Source: Pinibacter sp031553495
GTDB taxonomy: Bacteria; Bacteroidota; Bacteroidia; Chitinophagales; Chitinophagaceae
Assembly (NCBI GenBank): GCA_031553495.1
Contig: JAVBLN010000007.1
Span: forward strand, 1 to 64,000
Direction of reading: 5' to 3'
DNA: 64,000 bases
Both the position numbers and the translations under genes were made by a program. Shown one piece after another: positions 52,861 through 60,914 of the stretch. Each line of letters opens with the position of its first letter. Position 1 is the first letter of the stretch. Below the pieces are notes generated by a model that had not been told where the DNA came from, made no database searches, and was given only the letters and a program-made list of their open reading frames with translations.

Positions 52861-53415
52861 ATGAGCAGTAAATACAAATTCTCTGATGCTGAAGCAAAAT
52901 ATTTTGTCACTGCCACAGTTGTAGGCTGGATTGATGTTTTTACAAGAGACGTTTATAGAGATATTCTATTAGACAGCTTTCGCTTTTGTCAGAAAAATCA
53001 AGGTTTGAAAATCCATGCTTGGGTTTTAATGCCTAATCATTTTCATATGATTTGTTCATCTACAAATGGTAGTGATCCCGGAGTTGTATTAAAGAACATC
53101 AAAAGTTTTACAGCAATAAAAATTATAGATGCAATTATCAACAATACTAAAGAAAGCAGACAGAAATGGATACTCGATTTACTTGAAAAGTTTGGCAAAA
53201 CAAATAAAAGCAATTATCGTTTTCAATTCTGGCAACATGAAAATCATCCGATTTTATTAGAAAACATTCAGATGTACACCCAACGTCTTCATTATTTACA
53301 CAATAATCCTGTTAGAGCAGGTTTTGTTTCTAATCCTGAAGACTGGGTGTATAGCAGTGCAATAGATTATTGTACCAACCAAAATGGAAAATTGGAAATA
53401 CAACACGTTCTATAG
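52861..53415 (+). CDS. REP-associated tyrosine transposase (RAYT, Y1_Tnp family)
   Basis: The ATG at 52861 gives a 184-residue protein of the Y1 HUH single-strand transposase family. The HUH motif is H60-F-H62 in WVLMPNHFHMICSSTNG. The C-terminal block HYLHNNPVRAGFVSNPEDWV with YSSA is characteristic of RAYTs, and the catalytic Tyr is probably Tyr145 or the nearby Tyr139. Such enzymes bind and cut REP hairpins as single-stranded DNA; they are single-copy genes and do not show IS200-type ends. REP-type palindromes flank it at 52723 upstream and 53500, 53721 and 53789 downstream. The gene is intact. No TnpB is present. Confidence 0.92.
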   Translation: MSSKYKFSDAEAKYFVTATVVGWIDVFTRDVYRDILLDSFRFCQKNQGLKIHAWVLMPNHFHMICSSTNGSDPGVVLKNIKSFTAIKIIDAIINNTKESRQKWILDLLEKFGKTNKSNYRFQFWQHENHPILLENIQMYTQRLHYLHNNPVRAGFVSNPEDWVYSSAIDYCTNQNGKLEIQHVL

Positions 53416-53453
53416 TCATTTCCTGACCAGTAATTAAATAATTCTGGATTTAG

Positions 53454-53523
53454 CTAAAACTTTACAAGATTAATTAAGTATTAAGATAAGTAACGGCTAG
53501 GCACAGGCCCGGAGGCCTGCGCC
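53454..53523. repeat. Left arm of a large REP-containing inverted repeat
   Basis: The arm contains CTAAAACTTTACAAGATTAA, TAAGATAAGTAACGGCTAG and the REP GGCACAGGCCCGGAGGCCTG at 53500-53523. It is repeated inverted at 53721-53779, apart from an 11-bp difference (TACTTAATTAA). It starts 38 bp after the RAYT stop codon. Confidence 0.9.
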
Positions 53524-53655
53524 AGGATAGGCAAACCTTCAGAGGTCACTGAAATATTGAATTAATAAACAATTCCATCATAACGAATTTTCAAATTGGC
53601 ACATTTTCAAATTCATTTTCACATTTCCACATTTGTCACATTTCCACATTACATC

Positions 53656-53690
53656 AGCCTTGCAGCCCTATACTGTTGCTTTTAACAACA
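53656..53690. repeat. 35-bp direct repeat flanking the RAYT gene, copy 2
   Basis: Same sequence as 52665-52699 except one base (TTTTAACAACA here). It sits about 240 bp downstream of the RAYT stop codon. The stretch before it (53585-53650) is an A/C-rich simple sequence with loose 8-9 bp CACATTTC units. Confidence 0.85.
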
Positions 53691-53720
53691 TACCAGTGTG
53701 TTGCATAATTAATTCCCTCT

Positions 53721-53779
53721 GGCGCAGGCCTCCGGGCCTGTGCCTAGCCGTTACTTATCTTAATCTTGTAAAGTTTTAG
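53721..53779. repeat. Right arm of the REP-containing inverted repeat
   Basis: The REP is GGCGCAGGCCTCCGGGCCTG through TGCC at 53721-53744, followed by TAGCCGTTACTTATCTTAAT and CTTGTAAAGTTTTAG. It matches the left arm at 53454-53523. The inner stem CAGGCC/GGCCTG has a 4-nt TCCG loop. Confidence 0.9.
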
Positions 53780-53788
53780 TAACGCTCT

Positions 53789-53812
53789 GGCACTGGCCCG
53801 GAGGCCTGCGCC
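53789..53812. repeat. Third REP palindrome
   Basis: GGCACTGGCCCGGAGGCCTG then CGCC, same orientation as the REP at 53500, followed by the same AGGATAG. With 53721 it forms a convergent REP pair like a BIME. Confidence 0.88.
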
Positions 53813-53895
53813 AGGATAGAATCTTTGCGATTGCCCTTGTGATCTTGTGCTTAAAATACTTTGCAAAGAATACGGTGCCTTTATTATTAGTTGCC

Positions 53896-53966
53896 GAATA
53901 GAATTACTTCAGTACAAGAGTGCGACGCAACGGCTGTTCCATAGTAATTCAAATGACGGGCCCATA
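53896..53966 (-). repeat. Family R element, divergent (minus)
   Basis: GAATAGAATTACTTCAGTAC, AAGAGTGCGACGCAACGGCT, GTTCCATAGTAATTCAAATG, outer end ACGGGCCCATAATAAAAG. It is the copy nearest the RAYT/REP block but shares no sequence with the REPs. Confidence 0.85.
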
Positions 53967-54295
53967 ATAAAAGCAGATCTTAAATGCAGCCCTTATTAAA
54001 TAAGTTGGTAGAAATTGTTACAGGTTCCGGCGACCTGCAACATAACCAACAACCAAACAAGTGAGCTTTTGCAGTTGTGGAAAATTGGTAGGTATTCTTT
54101 ATTTCGCATTTAAAAAAACACTTTCAATTATCAATTAATGTTTTTACATTAGTACTGTATTCTTAGCCCTATTTTTAACTCCTAATTCTGATATTCATTT
54201 TCCGTTTTCCAATCTCCTTCTATCAAAGCCAGGAACTCTAAACTCCAGTTTCCTTCCATTCTGAAACTACTTTTCTGAAAACAAAACTTATTACT
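53967..54295. other. Intergenic upstream of the beta-helix gene
   Basis: No gene or strong repeat is seen. It is AT-rich near 54100-54180 and should hold the promoter of the next gene, but no clean box pair is evident. Confidence 0.4.
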
Positions 54296-56692
54296 ATGAC
54301 ACAAATCTACCTATGGTGCAAGGCACTATTTATCTCCTCGTTGTTCTTATTTATCGCGCATTCGGGCAAAGCGAATATCTTTCTTGTAACAAATACGAAT
54401 GCTGCCGGAGCGGGATCGCTCAGCGACGCGATCTTTAATGCTAACTACACGCATCCCGGCAGGGATACTATTAACTTTAATATTCCCGGTGGCGGACCAT
54501 TTATAATAAAGCCCGGAGTTAATGGTTTTACCGCTATTGAGGATGCATTGTTTATTAACGGTTATTCACAACCGGGTTCAGTTCCCGGTTCTTTTGCAAT
54601 GCGTACAATATTAATAGTGCTGGATGGCGGCGGGCTTCCGCCTTATCTGAGTGGTTTATACCTGACATCCGGAAATGTTGAAATTGCCGGACTGAATATC
54701 AGGAATTTCGGTGAGTCGGGTATTATTATTGGCGGCAATCTTCAAAACATACATGTTTGGGGTTCTTTTATAGGAACCAATGAAACCGGTACAGCCGCTG
54801 CGTTTAATGGTAGAAATGGTATAGCCACAGCGCCATTGATAAGCGATAGTTGTAGAAATATTACCATTGGTACAAATGGAGATGGCGTAAATGATGAATG
54901 GGAAGGGAATGTCATCAGCGGCAACCGTGATAATGGTATAGCGTTTCACCTTGTAAGGAATTCCGTAATTGCAGGCAATTATATTGGTGTTGGCGTGAAT
55001 GGAACTGAAGCTATTGGAAATGCTACCGCCGGCATTGTGCTGAACGAGCGTTCGAAAAATAACATTATTGGTACAAATGCTGATGGAGTGAGCGATTCGT
55101 TCGAAACAAATGTAATTGGGAATAATTCGCTATATGGAATTTGGCTGTATAATTCGTCTGATTCAAATACTGTAGCAGGAAATAGAGTAGGTATTAACGT
55201 TAGTAATAATGCAGCTCCAAATACAATGGGTATTATTGTATGGAATGCCAGCCATAATGTGATTGGTGTTACTACCCATCTTTCGCAGGCGAATATTATC
55301 GGCTCTAATGCAAAATACGGGATCAAGCTGCAGGCCGGCGATTATTTTGCTGTACTAGGTGGCGCCACCACACAGCAAAACAGAATTTCGGGCAACTTTA
55401 TCGGCACTTATCCGCCCGGAATTGCTGCAAGAGGTAATGGAATTTTTGGCGTATATGCGGAATCGTTAAGTGGATATGATGTTATTAATAATGTGGTGGG
55501 AAGCAATAACGACGGATCGAATGATATTTTAGAAGGTAATGTGATTGCGTTTAACCAACAATCCGGCGTTTCTACTTACACGGGTTTTGCAGGTACGGGA
55601 AAACTAACAGGGTTAAGCATTTCGAAAAATAGAATGTATGGCAATGTAGAGCTTGGTATAGATCTGAAAACCGATTTGACCGCAGGCCGCGGAGTAAGTC
55701 CCAACCATAATACTCCTTTAACAGGGCCTAATAATTTTGTGAATGCACCGGTTCTTACAAACATTTTAGAAAGCGGCGACAATTTTATAATAAATGGTTT
55801 TAGTGACGCGGGCGCTACAATCGAATTATTTAAAGCTGATGGCAAGCATCCGTCAAACCCTTTGCCTGCCGGCTTTACAAAGAGCTTTGGTGAAGGTATT
55901 GTGTTTTATTTTCGCTTAAAAGAGGGGGGAATTCTTGATGGTTATAATGATAATAATAATACAGTAGGAACTTATGATAGAATTGTTGAAGGAAATAATA
56001 ATCCCAATATGATAAATGCAAACAGGTTTTCCTTTACCATTCCCAAAGTGTTGTTCCCTGGATTAACTACAATTACAGGATTGACCGCCACAGCAACTGA
56101 TGCTGATGGTAATACATCTGAATTTAGCGGCGTGGTAATGCCTCCAATTGATGCGCCGTTGCCGGTTGATTTCATTTCGTTTAAAGGTGTTTATTCTAAT
56201 GGGAAAGTTACCCTGCTATGGGCTACAGAAAATGAAACGGATAACAGCCACTTTGATGTGGAAAGAAGTAATGATGGCCGCACGTTTGCTGCATTGGGCA
56301 GTGTAGCCGCTTCTCACAACAGTTCGGGAAATTATTCTTACATAGATGCCGCTCCGTTAAGTAATAATTTTTACCGGTTGAAACAAGTTGATATAAACGG
56401 TGATTTTAAGTATAGTAAAATTATTTCGCTAAATACAAAGGCAATCAGGATACTGGTAAGTCCTAATCCATTTGTAGATCATTTGAATGTGTCGTACCAA
56501 CTGGAAACAGAAGGTGCTGTCGAAGTATTTATTTACGATGTAATTGGGCGGCTAATTAAAAAGCATAGCCTGAAAGGTATAAAAGGCTATAACTTCCAGT
56601 CGATATCCGATCTGAATCAGTTACCTTCCGGACAATATTTTATCAGGCTGATAGGAGATAACGTTCATGAACAAGTGAAAATTGTTAAGTAG
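54296..56692 (+). CDS. Secreted right-handed beta-helix protein with T9SS sorting domain
   Basis: The 798-residue protein has a signal peptide (ISSLFLFIAHSGKA). Residues about 27-480 are a parallel beta-helix with irregular repeats of the GNVISGN/NYIG-VNGT type: NVISGNRDNGIAFHLVRNSV, IAGNYIGVGVNGTEAIGNAT, IIGTNADGVSDSFETNVIGN. A CSLREAI-type leader (AGSLSDAIFNANYTHPGRDT) precedes it, as in polymorphic outer-membrane-like proteins. A beta-sandwich (about 490-620), a fibronectin-like module (LPVDFISFKGVYSNGKVTLL) and a type A sorting domain (about 715-798, ILVSPNPFVDHLNVSYQLET to GQYFIRLIGDNVHEQVKIVK) follow. It should be an attached surface or secreted carbohydrate-binding protein; no catalytic residues are evident. 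Confidence 0.88.
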   Translation: MTQIYLWCKALFISSLFLFIAHSGKANIFLVTNTNAAGAGSLSDAIFNANYTHPGRDTINFNIPGGGPFIIKPGVNGFTAIEDALFINGYSQPGSVPGSFAMRTILIVLDGGGLPPYLSGLYLTSGNVEIAGLNIRNFGESGIIIGGNLQNIHVWGSFIGTNETGTAAAFNGRNGIATAPLISDSCRNITIGTNGDGVNDEWEGNVISGNRDNGIAFHLVRNSVIAGNYIGVGVNGTEAIGNATAGIVLNERSKNNIIGTNADGVSDSFETNVIGNNSLYGIWLYNSSDSNTVAGNRVGINVSNNAAPNTMGIIVWNASHNVIGVTTHLSQANIIGSNAKYGIKLQAGDYFAVLGGATTQQNRISGNFIGTYPPGIAARGNGIFGVYAESLSGYDVINNVVGSNNDGSNDILEGNVIAFNQQSGVSTYTGFAGTGKLTGLSISKNRMYGNVELGIDLKTDLTAGRGVSPNHNTPLTGPNNFVNAPVLTNILESGDNFIINGFSDAGATIELFKADGKHPSNPLPAGFTKSFGEGIVFYFRLKEGGILDGYNDNNNTVGTYDRIVEGNNNPNMINANRFSFTIPKVLFPGLTTITGLTATATDADGNTSEFSGVVMPPIDAPLPVDFISFKGVYSNGKVTLLWATENETDNSHFDVERSNDGRTFAALGSVAASHNSSGNYSYIDAAPLSNNFYRLKQVDINGDFKYSKIISLNTKAIRILVSPNPFVDHLNVSYQLETEGAVEVFIYDVIGRLIKKHSLKGIKGYNFQSISDLNQLPSGQYFIRLIGDNVHEQVKIVK

Positions 56693-56703
56693 TTGAGTAG
56701 TTA

Positions 56704-56755
56704 AAAATTGAAAGTTGAAAGTGCTGAGCATAAAGCACTTTCAACTTTCAATTTT
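56704..56755. terminator. Bidirectional terminator, 22-bp perfect stem
   Basis: AAAATTGAAAGTTGAAAGTG followed by CT pairs perfectly with AGCACTTTCAACTTTCAATT plus TT, with an 8-nt loop GAGCATAA. The arms are made of TTGAAAG heptamers, the same unit as at 47251 and 58667. The A- and T-rich ends suit termination for both convergent genes. Confidence 0.85.
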
Positions 56756-56769
56756 CAACTCCCCACTCC

Positions 56770-58569
56770 TCATGCGGTTATACTTTTTCTTTCACCGATT
56801 TGCTGCCGCCACATGGCATAGTATAAACCTTTTTGTTTCAGCAAATACTCGTGGCTGCCCGTTTCAATCACGTTTCCCTGTTCCAGTACATAAATTCTGT
56901 CGGCATGCATAATTGTAGAAAGCCTGTGCGCTATCAGGATGGTGATTTGATTTCCCTGCGATGAAACGGCTCTTATGGTTGATGTGATCTCTTCCTCTGT
57001 TATGGAGTCAAGCGCGGAAGTAGCTTCGTCAAAAATCAAAATATTAGGTTTGCGCAAAAGTGCACGTGCAATAGAAAGACGTTGTTTTTCGCCACCGCTT
57101 AATTTCAATCCGCCTTCGCCAATCATTGTATCCAGGCCATTTTCGGCACGGTTTAAGAGTTTTTGGCAAGATGCTTTATTCATCACATCCATTAAATCAT
57201 CATCGGAAGCTGTGGGGTTAACGAACAATAAATTTTCTTTAATAGTACCGGAAAACAATTGTGTATCCTGAGTTACAAAACCAATCTGATTGCGCAGGTC
57301 GTTGAAATCAATTGAATTTTCATCCACGCCGTTGTATAATATTTTCCCTTCTTTGGGTCTGTATAACCCTACAAGAAGTTTCATCAGCGTGGTTTTTCCT
57401 GAACCGGAAGGCCCGACAAATGCGACAGTTTCGCCTTTGCTAACAGTAAAGCTAATATCTTCGATTGCCCTGTACTGCGCAGTTTGGTGCTTAAAGCCAA
57501 CTTCATTAAAACTGAGTGTTTTAATTTCTCCCAGTGGAAAGGCATTGGAAGGTTGTTTTTCCGGTTCTTTCTGCATCAGGTTATGAAAATTATTAAGCGA
57601 TGCCTCTGCTTCGCGGTATGCCAAAATGATATTGCCAATTTCCTGCAACGGCCCGAAAATAAAGAATGAGTAAAAGGTAAGTGTTAGCACCTGGCCGGGT
57701 GTAATAATATCTTTAAACACCAGCATCGCCAATACAAATACAATTAACTGGCGTAAAAAATTTACAAACGTTCCCTGTATAAAACTTAAAGCACGAATGC
57801 TTTTAACCTTGGTCAGCTCCAGACCTAAAATTTTATAAGTATTACTGTTTAATCTTTTTATTTCCTGCCCGGTAAGTCCAAGACTTATAAGTAATTCAAT
57901 ATTGCGTAACGATTCAGTTGTAGAACCTGCCAGTGCGGTAGTTTCCGTAACGATCCTTTTTTGTATGAATTTTATTTTTCTGCTTAAAATGCTTGTAAGC
58001 ACGCCAAGTATTGCAGCGCCGCCTACATAAATGGGCATTATAGACCAATGCAAACTGAATGAGTATATGGTTACAAACACTATACCAACAATGATCCCAA
58101 AAAGTACGTTAATGAAAAGTGTAATGAGTTTTTCAGTATCGGCACGCACTTTGGTAAGTATGGATAATGTTTCGCCGCTGCGTTGATCTTCGAATTCCTG
58201 GTAGGGCAGTTTCATAGAATGCTGTAACCCGTCTGTAAAAATTTTGGCGCCAAACTTTTGTACAATTACATTCGCGAAATAATCCTGGAAGGCTTTCGCG
58301 ACTCTTGAAACCATCGCTACACCAATAAGCATTCCAAGGTATTTTAATACAACCAGGATGAAGTCGTTTTGTGTACGTACCCCTTCCGCATGAAATTGTT
58401 TTTTACTATCAAGATAACCGTGTTCCTGTGCGTGAAAGAGTAGATTATCGAACAGCTTACCAAATATTAAAGGATCGAACAGGGAGAAAACCTGGTTGAT
58501 AGTAGCCAATAGCAAAGCAAGTGCAACTAGCCCTTTATACGGTTTTAAGTATTGAAGTAGTATTCGCAT
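56770..58569 (-). CDS. ABC transporter, fused permease and ATPase
   Basis: A 599-residue half-exporter. Six membrane helices lie in about 15-300; the ATPase has GPSGSGKTTLMKLLVG, a LSGGEKQRLSIARALL signature and ILIFDEATSALDS. It starts at MRILLQYLKPYKGLVALALL (58569). The family exports lipids, peptides or drugs; substrate unknown. It differs in sequence from the exporter at 39802 (LSGGEKQ versus LSMGQRQ signature), so it is a paralogue and not a recent duplicate. Confidence 0.93.
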   Translation of the reverse strand: MRILLQYLKPYKGLVALALLLATINQVFSLFDPLIFGKLFDNLLFHAQEHGYLDSKKQFHAEGVRTQNDFILVVLKYLGMLIGVAMVSRVAKAFQDYFANVIVQKFGAKIFTDGLQHSMKLPYQEFEDQRSGETLSILTKVRADTEKLITLFINVLFGIIVGIVFVTIYSFSLHWSIMPIYVGGAAILGVLTSILSRKIKFIQKRIVTETTALAGSTTESLRNIELLISLGLTGQEIKRLNSNTYKILGLELTKVKSIRALSFIQGTFVNFLRQLIVFVLAMLVFKDIITPGQVLTLTFYSFFIFGPLQEIGNIILAYREAEASLNNFHNLMQKEPEKQPSNAFPLGEIKTLSFNEVGFKHQTAQYRAIEDISFTVSKGETVAFVGPSGSGKTTLMKLLVGLYRPKEGKILYNGVDENSIDFNDLRNQIGFVTQDTQLFSGTIKENLLFVNPTASDDDLMDVMNKASCQKLLNRAENGLDTMIGEGGLKLSGGEKQRLSIARALLRKPNILIFDEATSALDSITEEEITSTIRAVSSQGNQITILIAHRLSTIMHADRIYVLEQGNVIETGSHEYLLKQKGLYYAMWRQQIGERKSITA

Positions 58570-58666
58570 GGTTATCTAAATTATAAAATATTGTTTGGGG
58601 TAATAGATAAAATTGCAAAGTAAAGCAATTTGAAGGAACGGGTTTTGAATGTTGCAAGCTTTATAG

Positions 58667-58694
58667 TTGAAAGTTGAGAATTGAAAGTTGAAAG
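58667..58694. repeat. Heptamer tandem array, TTGAAAG units
   Basis: Four units in phase: TTGAAAG, TTGAGAA, TTGAAAG, TTGAAAG. It begins the tail of the family R copy at 58791. Confidence 0.8.
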
Positions 58695-58756
58695 CGGTTG
58701 AATAAATGGAGAATTGAGAATGCTTTAAACGTTGGTTGAAAGCAAAAACAAAAGCA

Positions 58757-58784
58757 CTCATTACTCAAAACTCAAAACTCACAA
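58757..58784. repeat. Heptamer tandem array, CTCAAAA-type units
   Basis: Four units in phase: CTCATTA, CTCAAAA, CTCAAAA, CTCACAA, directly abutting the family R core. A matching GTTATGA, GTTGTGA, GTTGTGA array continues on its far side at 58864-58884. Confidence 0.8.
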
Positions 58785-58790
58785 CTTGCT

Positions 58791-58857
58791 GAATAGCATT
58801 CCTGCCGTACAAGTGAGTGACACAACGATGCTTAATAGTAGCACTACAGCCGGTTAC
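58791..58857 (-). repeat. Family R element, A subtype (minus)
   Basis: GAATAGCATTCCTGCCGTAC, AAGTGAGTGACACAACGATG, CTTAATAGTAGCACTACAGC, CGGTTACATAAAA. It is in the divergent gap between the ABC exporter and pyrD, with heptamer arrays on both sides. Confidence 0.9.
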
Positions 58858-58905
58858 ATAAAAGTTATGAGTTGTGAGTTGTGAGTAATAATTATCTTCG
58901 CGGCC

Positions 58906-59937
58906 ATGTATCCATTAATCAGAAGTATCTTTTTTTGTTTTTCTCCGGAAGCTGTACACCATTTTTCAATGAACGCGTTGAGAATGATGTGTTCCATTCC
59001 TGTTGTTAAAAAAATAATGCGCTCTGCTTTTGCTCCGGAAGGCGCAGAAACAAAAGAGTTTTTGGGCCTGCGTTTCAAAAATATTGTGGGTCTGGCGGCA
59101 GGCTTTGATAAAAACGCGGTGTATTTAAGAGAGCTTGAAACGCTTGGTTTTGGTTACGTGGAAATTGGAACGGTAACGCCCAAACCACAGCCCGGCAACG
59201 ACAAGCCGCGTCTTTTTCGTTTGCCAAAGGATAAAGCCATTATTAACAGGATGGGTTTTAATAACGATGGAGTGGAAGCTGTTGCAAAGCGCCTGCAAAA
59301 ATGGAAGCGCCGCAACAGCGATATGATCATTGGCGGAAATATTGGAAAAAATAAAGTAACTCCAAATGAAGATGCGTGGAAGGATTATGAAATTTGTTTC
59401 AATGCGCTTTTTGATCATGTGGATTATTTTGTGGTTAATGTGAGTTCGCCGAATACGCCGGGCTTGCGTGAATTGCAGGAAAAAGATTCTTTGAGAAAAA
59501 TATTATCTCATCTGCAAAATATTAATAAACAGAAAAACCAATCGAAACCATTATTGTTGAAAATAGCGCCAGACCTTACCTGGTCGCAAATTGATGATGT
59601 GATAGACCTGGCTTTGGAAATCCAATTAGATGGATTGGTAGCATGCAATACTACTATTAGTCGCGACAATCTTACTACCGATAAGGCGGCTGTAGAAGCA
59701 ATGGGAATGGGCGGTCTTAGCGGCAAGCCGGTTACCAAAAGATCTACTGAAATTGTAAAATACATCCATGAAAAATCATCCGGTAAAATTCCCATTATGG
59801 CAAGCGGTGGTATTTTTAATGCCGGTGATGTAAATGAGAAACTAAGCGCAGGTGCGGGTTTAGTGCAGGTATGGACCGGTTTTATTTATGAAGGACCCGC
59901 GATTGTGAAAAAAATTTTTGACAAAAACAAAAAGTAA
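58906..59937 (+). CDS. pyrD: Dihydroorotate dehydrogenase (quinone), class 2
   Basis: The 343-residue enzyme oxidises dihydroorotate to orotate and passes electrons to quinones at the inner membrane. The N-terminal amphipathic helices (MYPLIRSIFFCFSPEAVHHF) mark class 2. FMN-binding and catalytic blocks are GLAAGFDKNA, NRMGFNNDGVEAVAKRL, FVVNVSSPNTPGLRELQ with the catalytic Ser (180/181), LDGLVACNTTISRDNL and GLSGKPVTKRS. The C-terminal KIPIMASGGIFNAGDVNEKL is intact. A TATCTTCG box 5 bp before the ATG suggests a very short leader. Confidence 0.96.
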   Translation: MYPLIRSIFFCFSPEAVHHFSMNALRMMCSIPVVKKIMRSAFAPEGAETKEFLGLRFKNIVGLAAGFDKNAVYLRELETLGFGYVEIGTVTPKPQPGNDKPRLFRLPKDKAIINRMGFNNDGVEAVAKRLQKWKRRNSDMIIGGNIGKNKVTPNEDAWKDYEICFNALFDHVDYFVVNVSSPNTPGLRELQEKDSLRKILSHLQNINKQKNQSKPLLLKIAPDLTWSQIDDVIDLALEIQLDGLVACNTTISRDNLTTDKAAVEAMGMGGLSGKPVTKRSTEIVKYIHEKSSGKIPIMASGGIFNAGDVNEKLSAGAGLVQVWTGFIYEGPAIVKKIFDKNKK

Positions 59938-60028
59938 AAAAGGTTGTTTTTTTAGGAAATGAGATTTGCAGCAAAATTCAATTCAGGTAATTTCATGTTG
60001 CCATTAGTTAATAACCAACTCCCTCTAT

Positions 60029-60790
60029 ATGGAATATTTATTTACTATTGATTCATTAATTAGTTTACTTACACTTACCGTACTTGAAGTAGTATTGGGC
60101 ATCGACAATGTAATTTTTGTATCAATTATTATGGGTCGCCTGCCCCAAAAACAACAGTTAAAAGCCCGCCGTTTATGGATGATCACCGGAATAGCAGTGC
60201 GTGTATTATTATTGCTTTTACTTGGCTGGCTGGTGCAGCAAAAAGGCAAACCTGTGTTTGAGCTGTGGGGTAAAGGGTTTGATCTTGCAAGCATTGTAAT
60301 GTTGGCCGGCGGATTGTTCCTAATTTACAAAACCGTAAAAGAAATTCACCACAAACTGGAAGGGTATGATGAAGGAGGAAGCATGAAGGCGGCTTCAGGT
60401 TTTGGCGCTGCCATGGGTCAGATCATCCTGGTAGATATGGTGTTTTCGTTTGACAGTATAATAACCGCTGTGGGTATTGCCAAGCATGTGCCCATTATGA
60501 TTATAGCTGTGGTCATTGCCATGATCATTATGTTTTTGTTTAGTCAAAAAATTGCAGACTTTATTGGAAAGCATCCTACACTTAAAATGCTTGCATTGTC
60601 GTTCCTGGTAATGGTTGGCGTGGTGCTTATTATAGAAGGTTGGGATAGTGAACGAGCGCACAATATGCACTTAAAGAATTATGTTTATTTCGCAATGGCA
60701 TTTTCATTTGCGGTTGAATTGCTGAATATGAAGATGCGTAAAAAAGCGGATCCTGTTGAGCTGCACAAGCCGGAAGAAAAAGCAAAATGA
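60029..60790 (+). CDS. TerC-family membrane protein
   Basis: The 253-residue protein has seven to eight membrane segments and the TerC hallmarks: TLTVLEVVLGIDNVIFVSII near the start and LVDMVFSFDSIITAVGIAKH in the middle, both with the acidic residues D(N/S) that define the family. These proteins export manganese (MntY/Alx type) and are linked to tellurite resistance in some operons. No ter operon is next to it, so Mn2+ or another metal is more likely. It lies 91 bp after pyrD. Confidence 0.93.
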   Translation: MEYLFTIDSLISLLTLTVLEVVLGIDNVIFVSIIMGRLPQKQQLKARRLWMITGIAVRVLLLLLLGWLVQQKGKPVFELWGKGFDLASIVMLAGGLFLIYKTVKEIHHKLEGYDEGGSMKAASGFGAAMGQIILVDMVFSFDSIITAVGIAKHVPIMIIAVVIAMIIMFLFSQKIADFIGKHPTLKMLALSFLVMVGVVLIIEGWDSERAHNMHLKNYVYFAMAFSFAVELLNMKMRKKADPVELHKPEEKAK

Positions 60791-60844
60791 TCTGAGATTT
60801 GAGATGCTTTCTCACTCATAACTCATCACTCATAACTTTTATGT

Positions 60845-60910
60845 AACCGGCGGTAGTGCTACTATTAAGCATCGTTGTGTCACTCACTTGTACGGTAGTA
60901 ATGCTATTCA
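60845..60910 (+). repeat. Family R element, A subtype (plus)
   Basis: TAACCGGCGGTAGTGCTACT, ATTAAGCATCGTTGTGTCAC, TCACTTGTACGGTAGTAATG, CTATTCAACAAG. CTCATAA-type heptamers (60814-60840) precede it, between the TerC gene and the element. It is a near-consensus copy. Confidence 0.92.
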
Positions 60911-60914
60911 ACAA

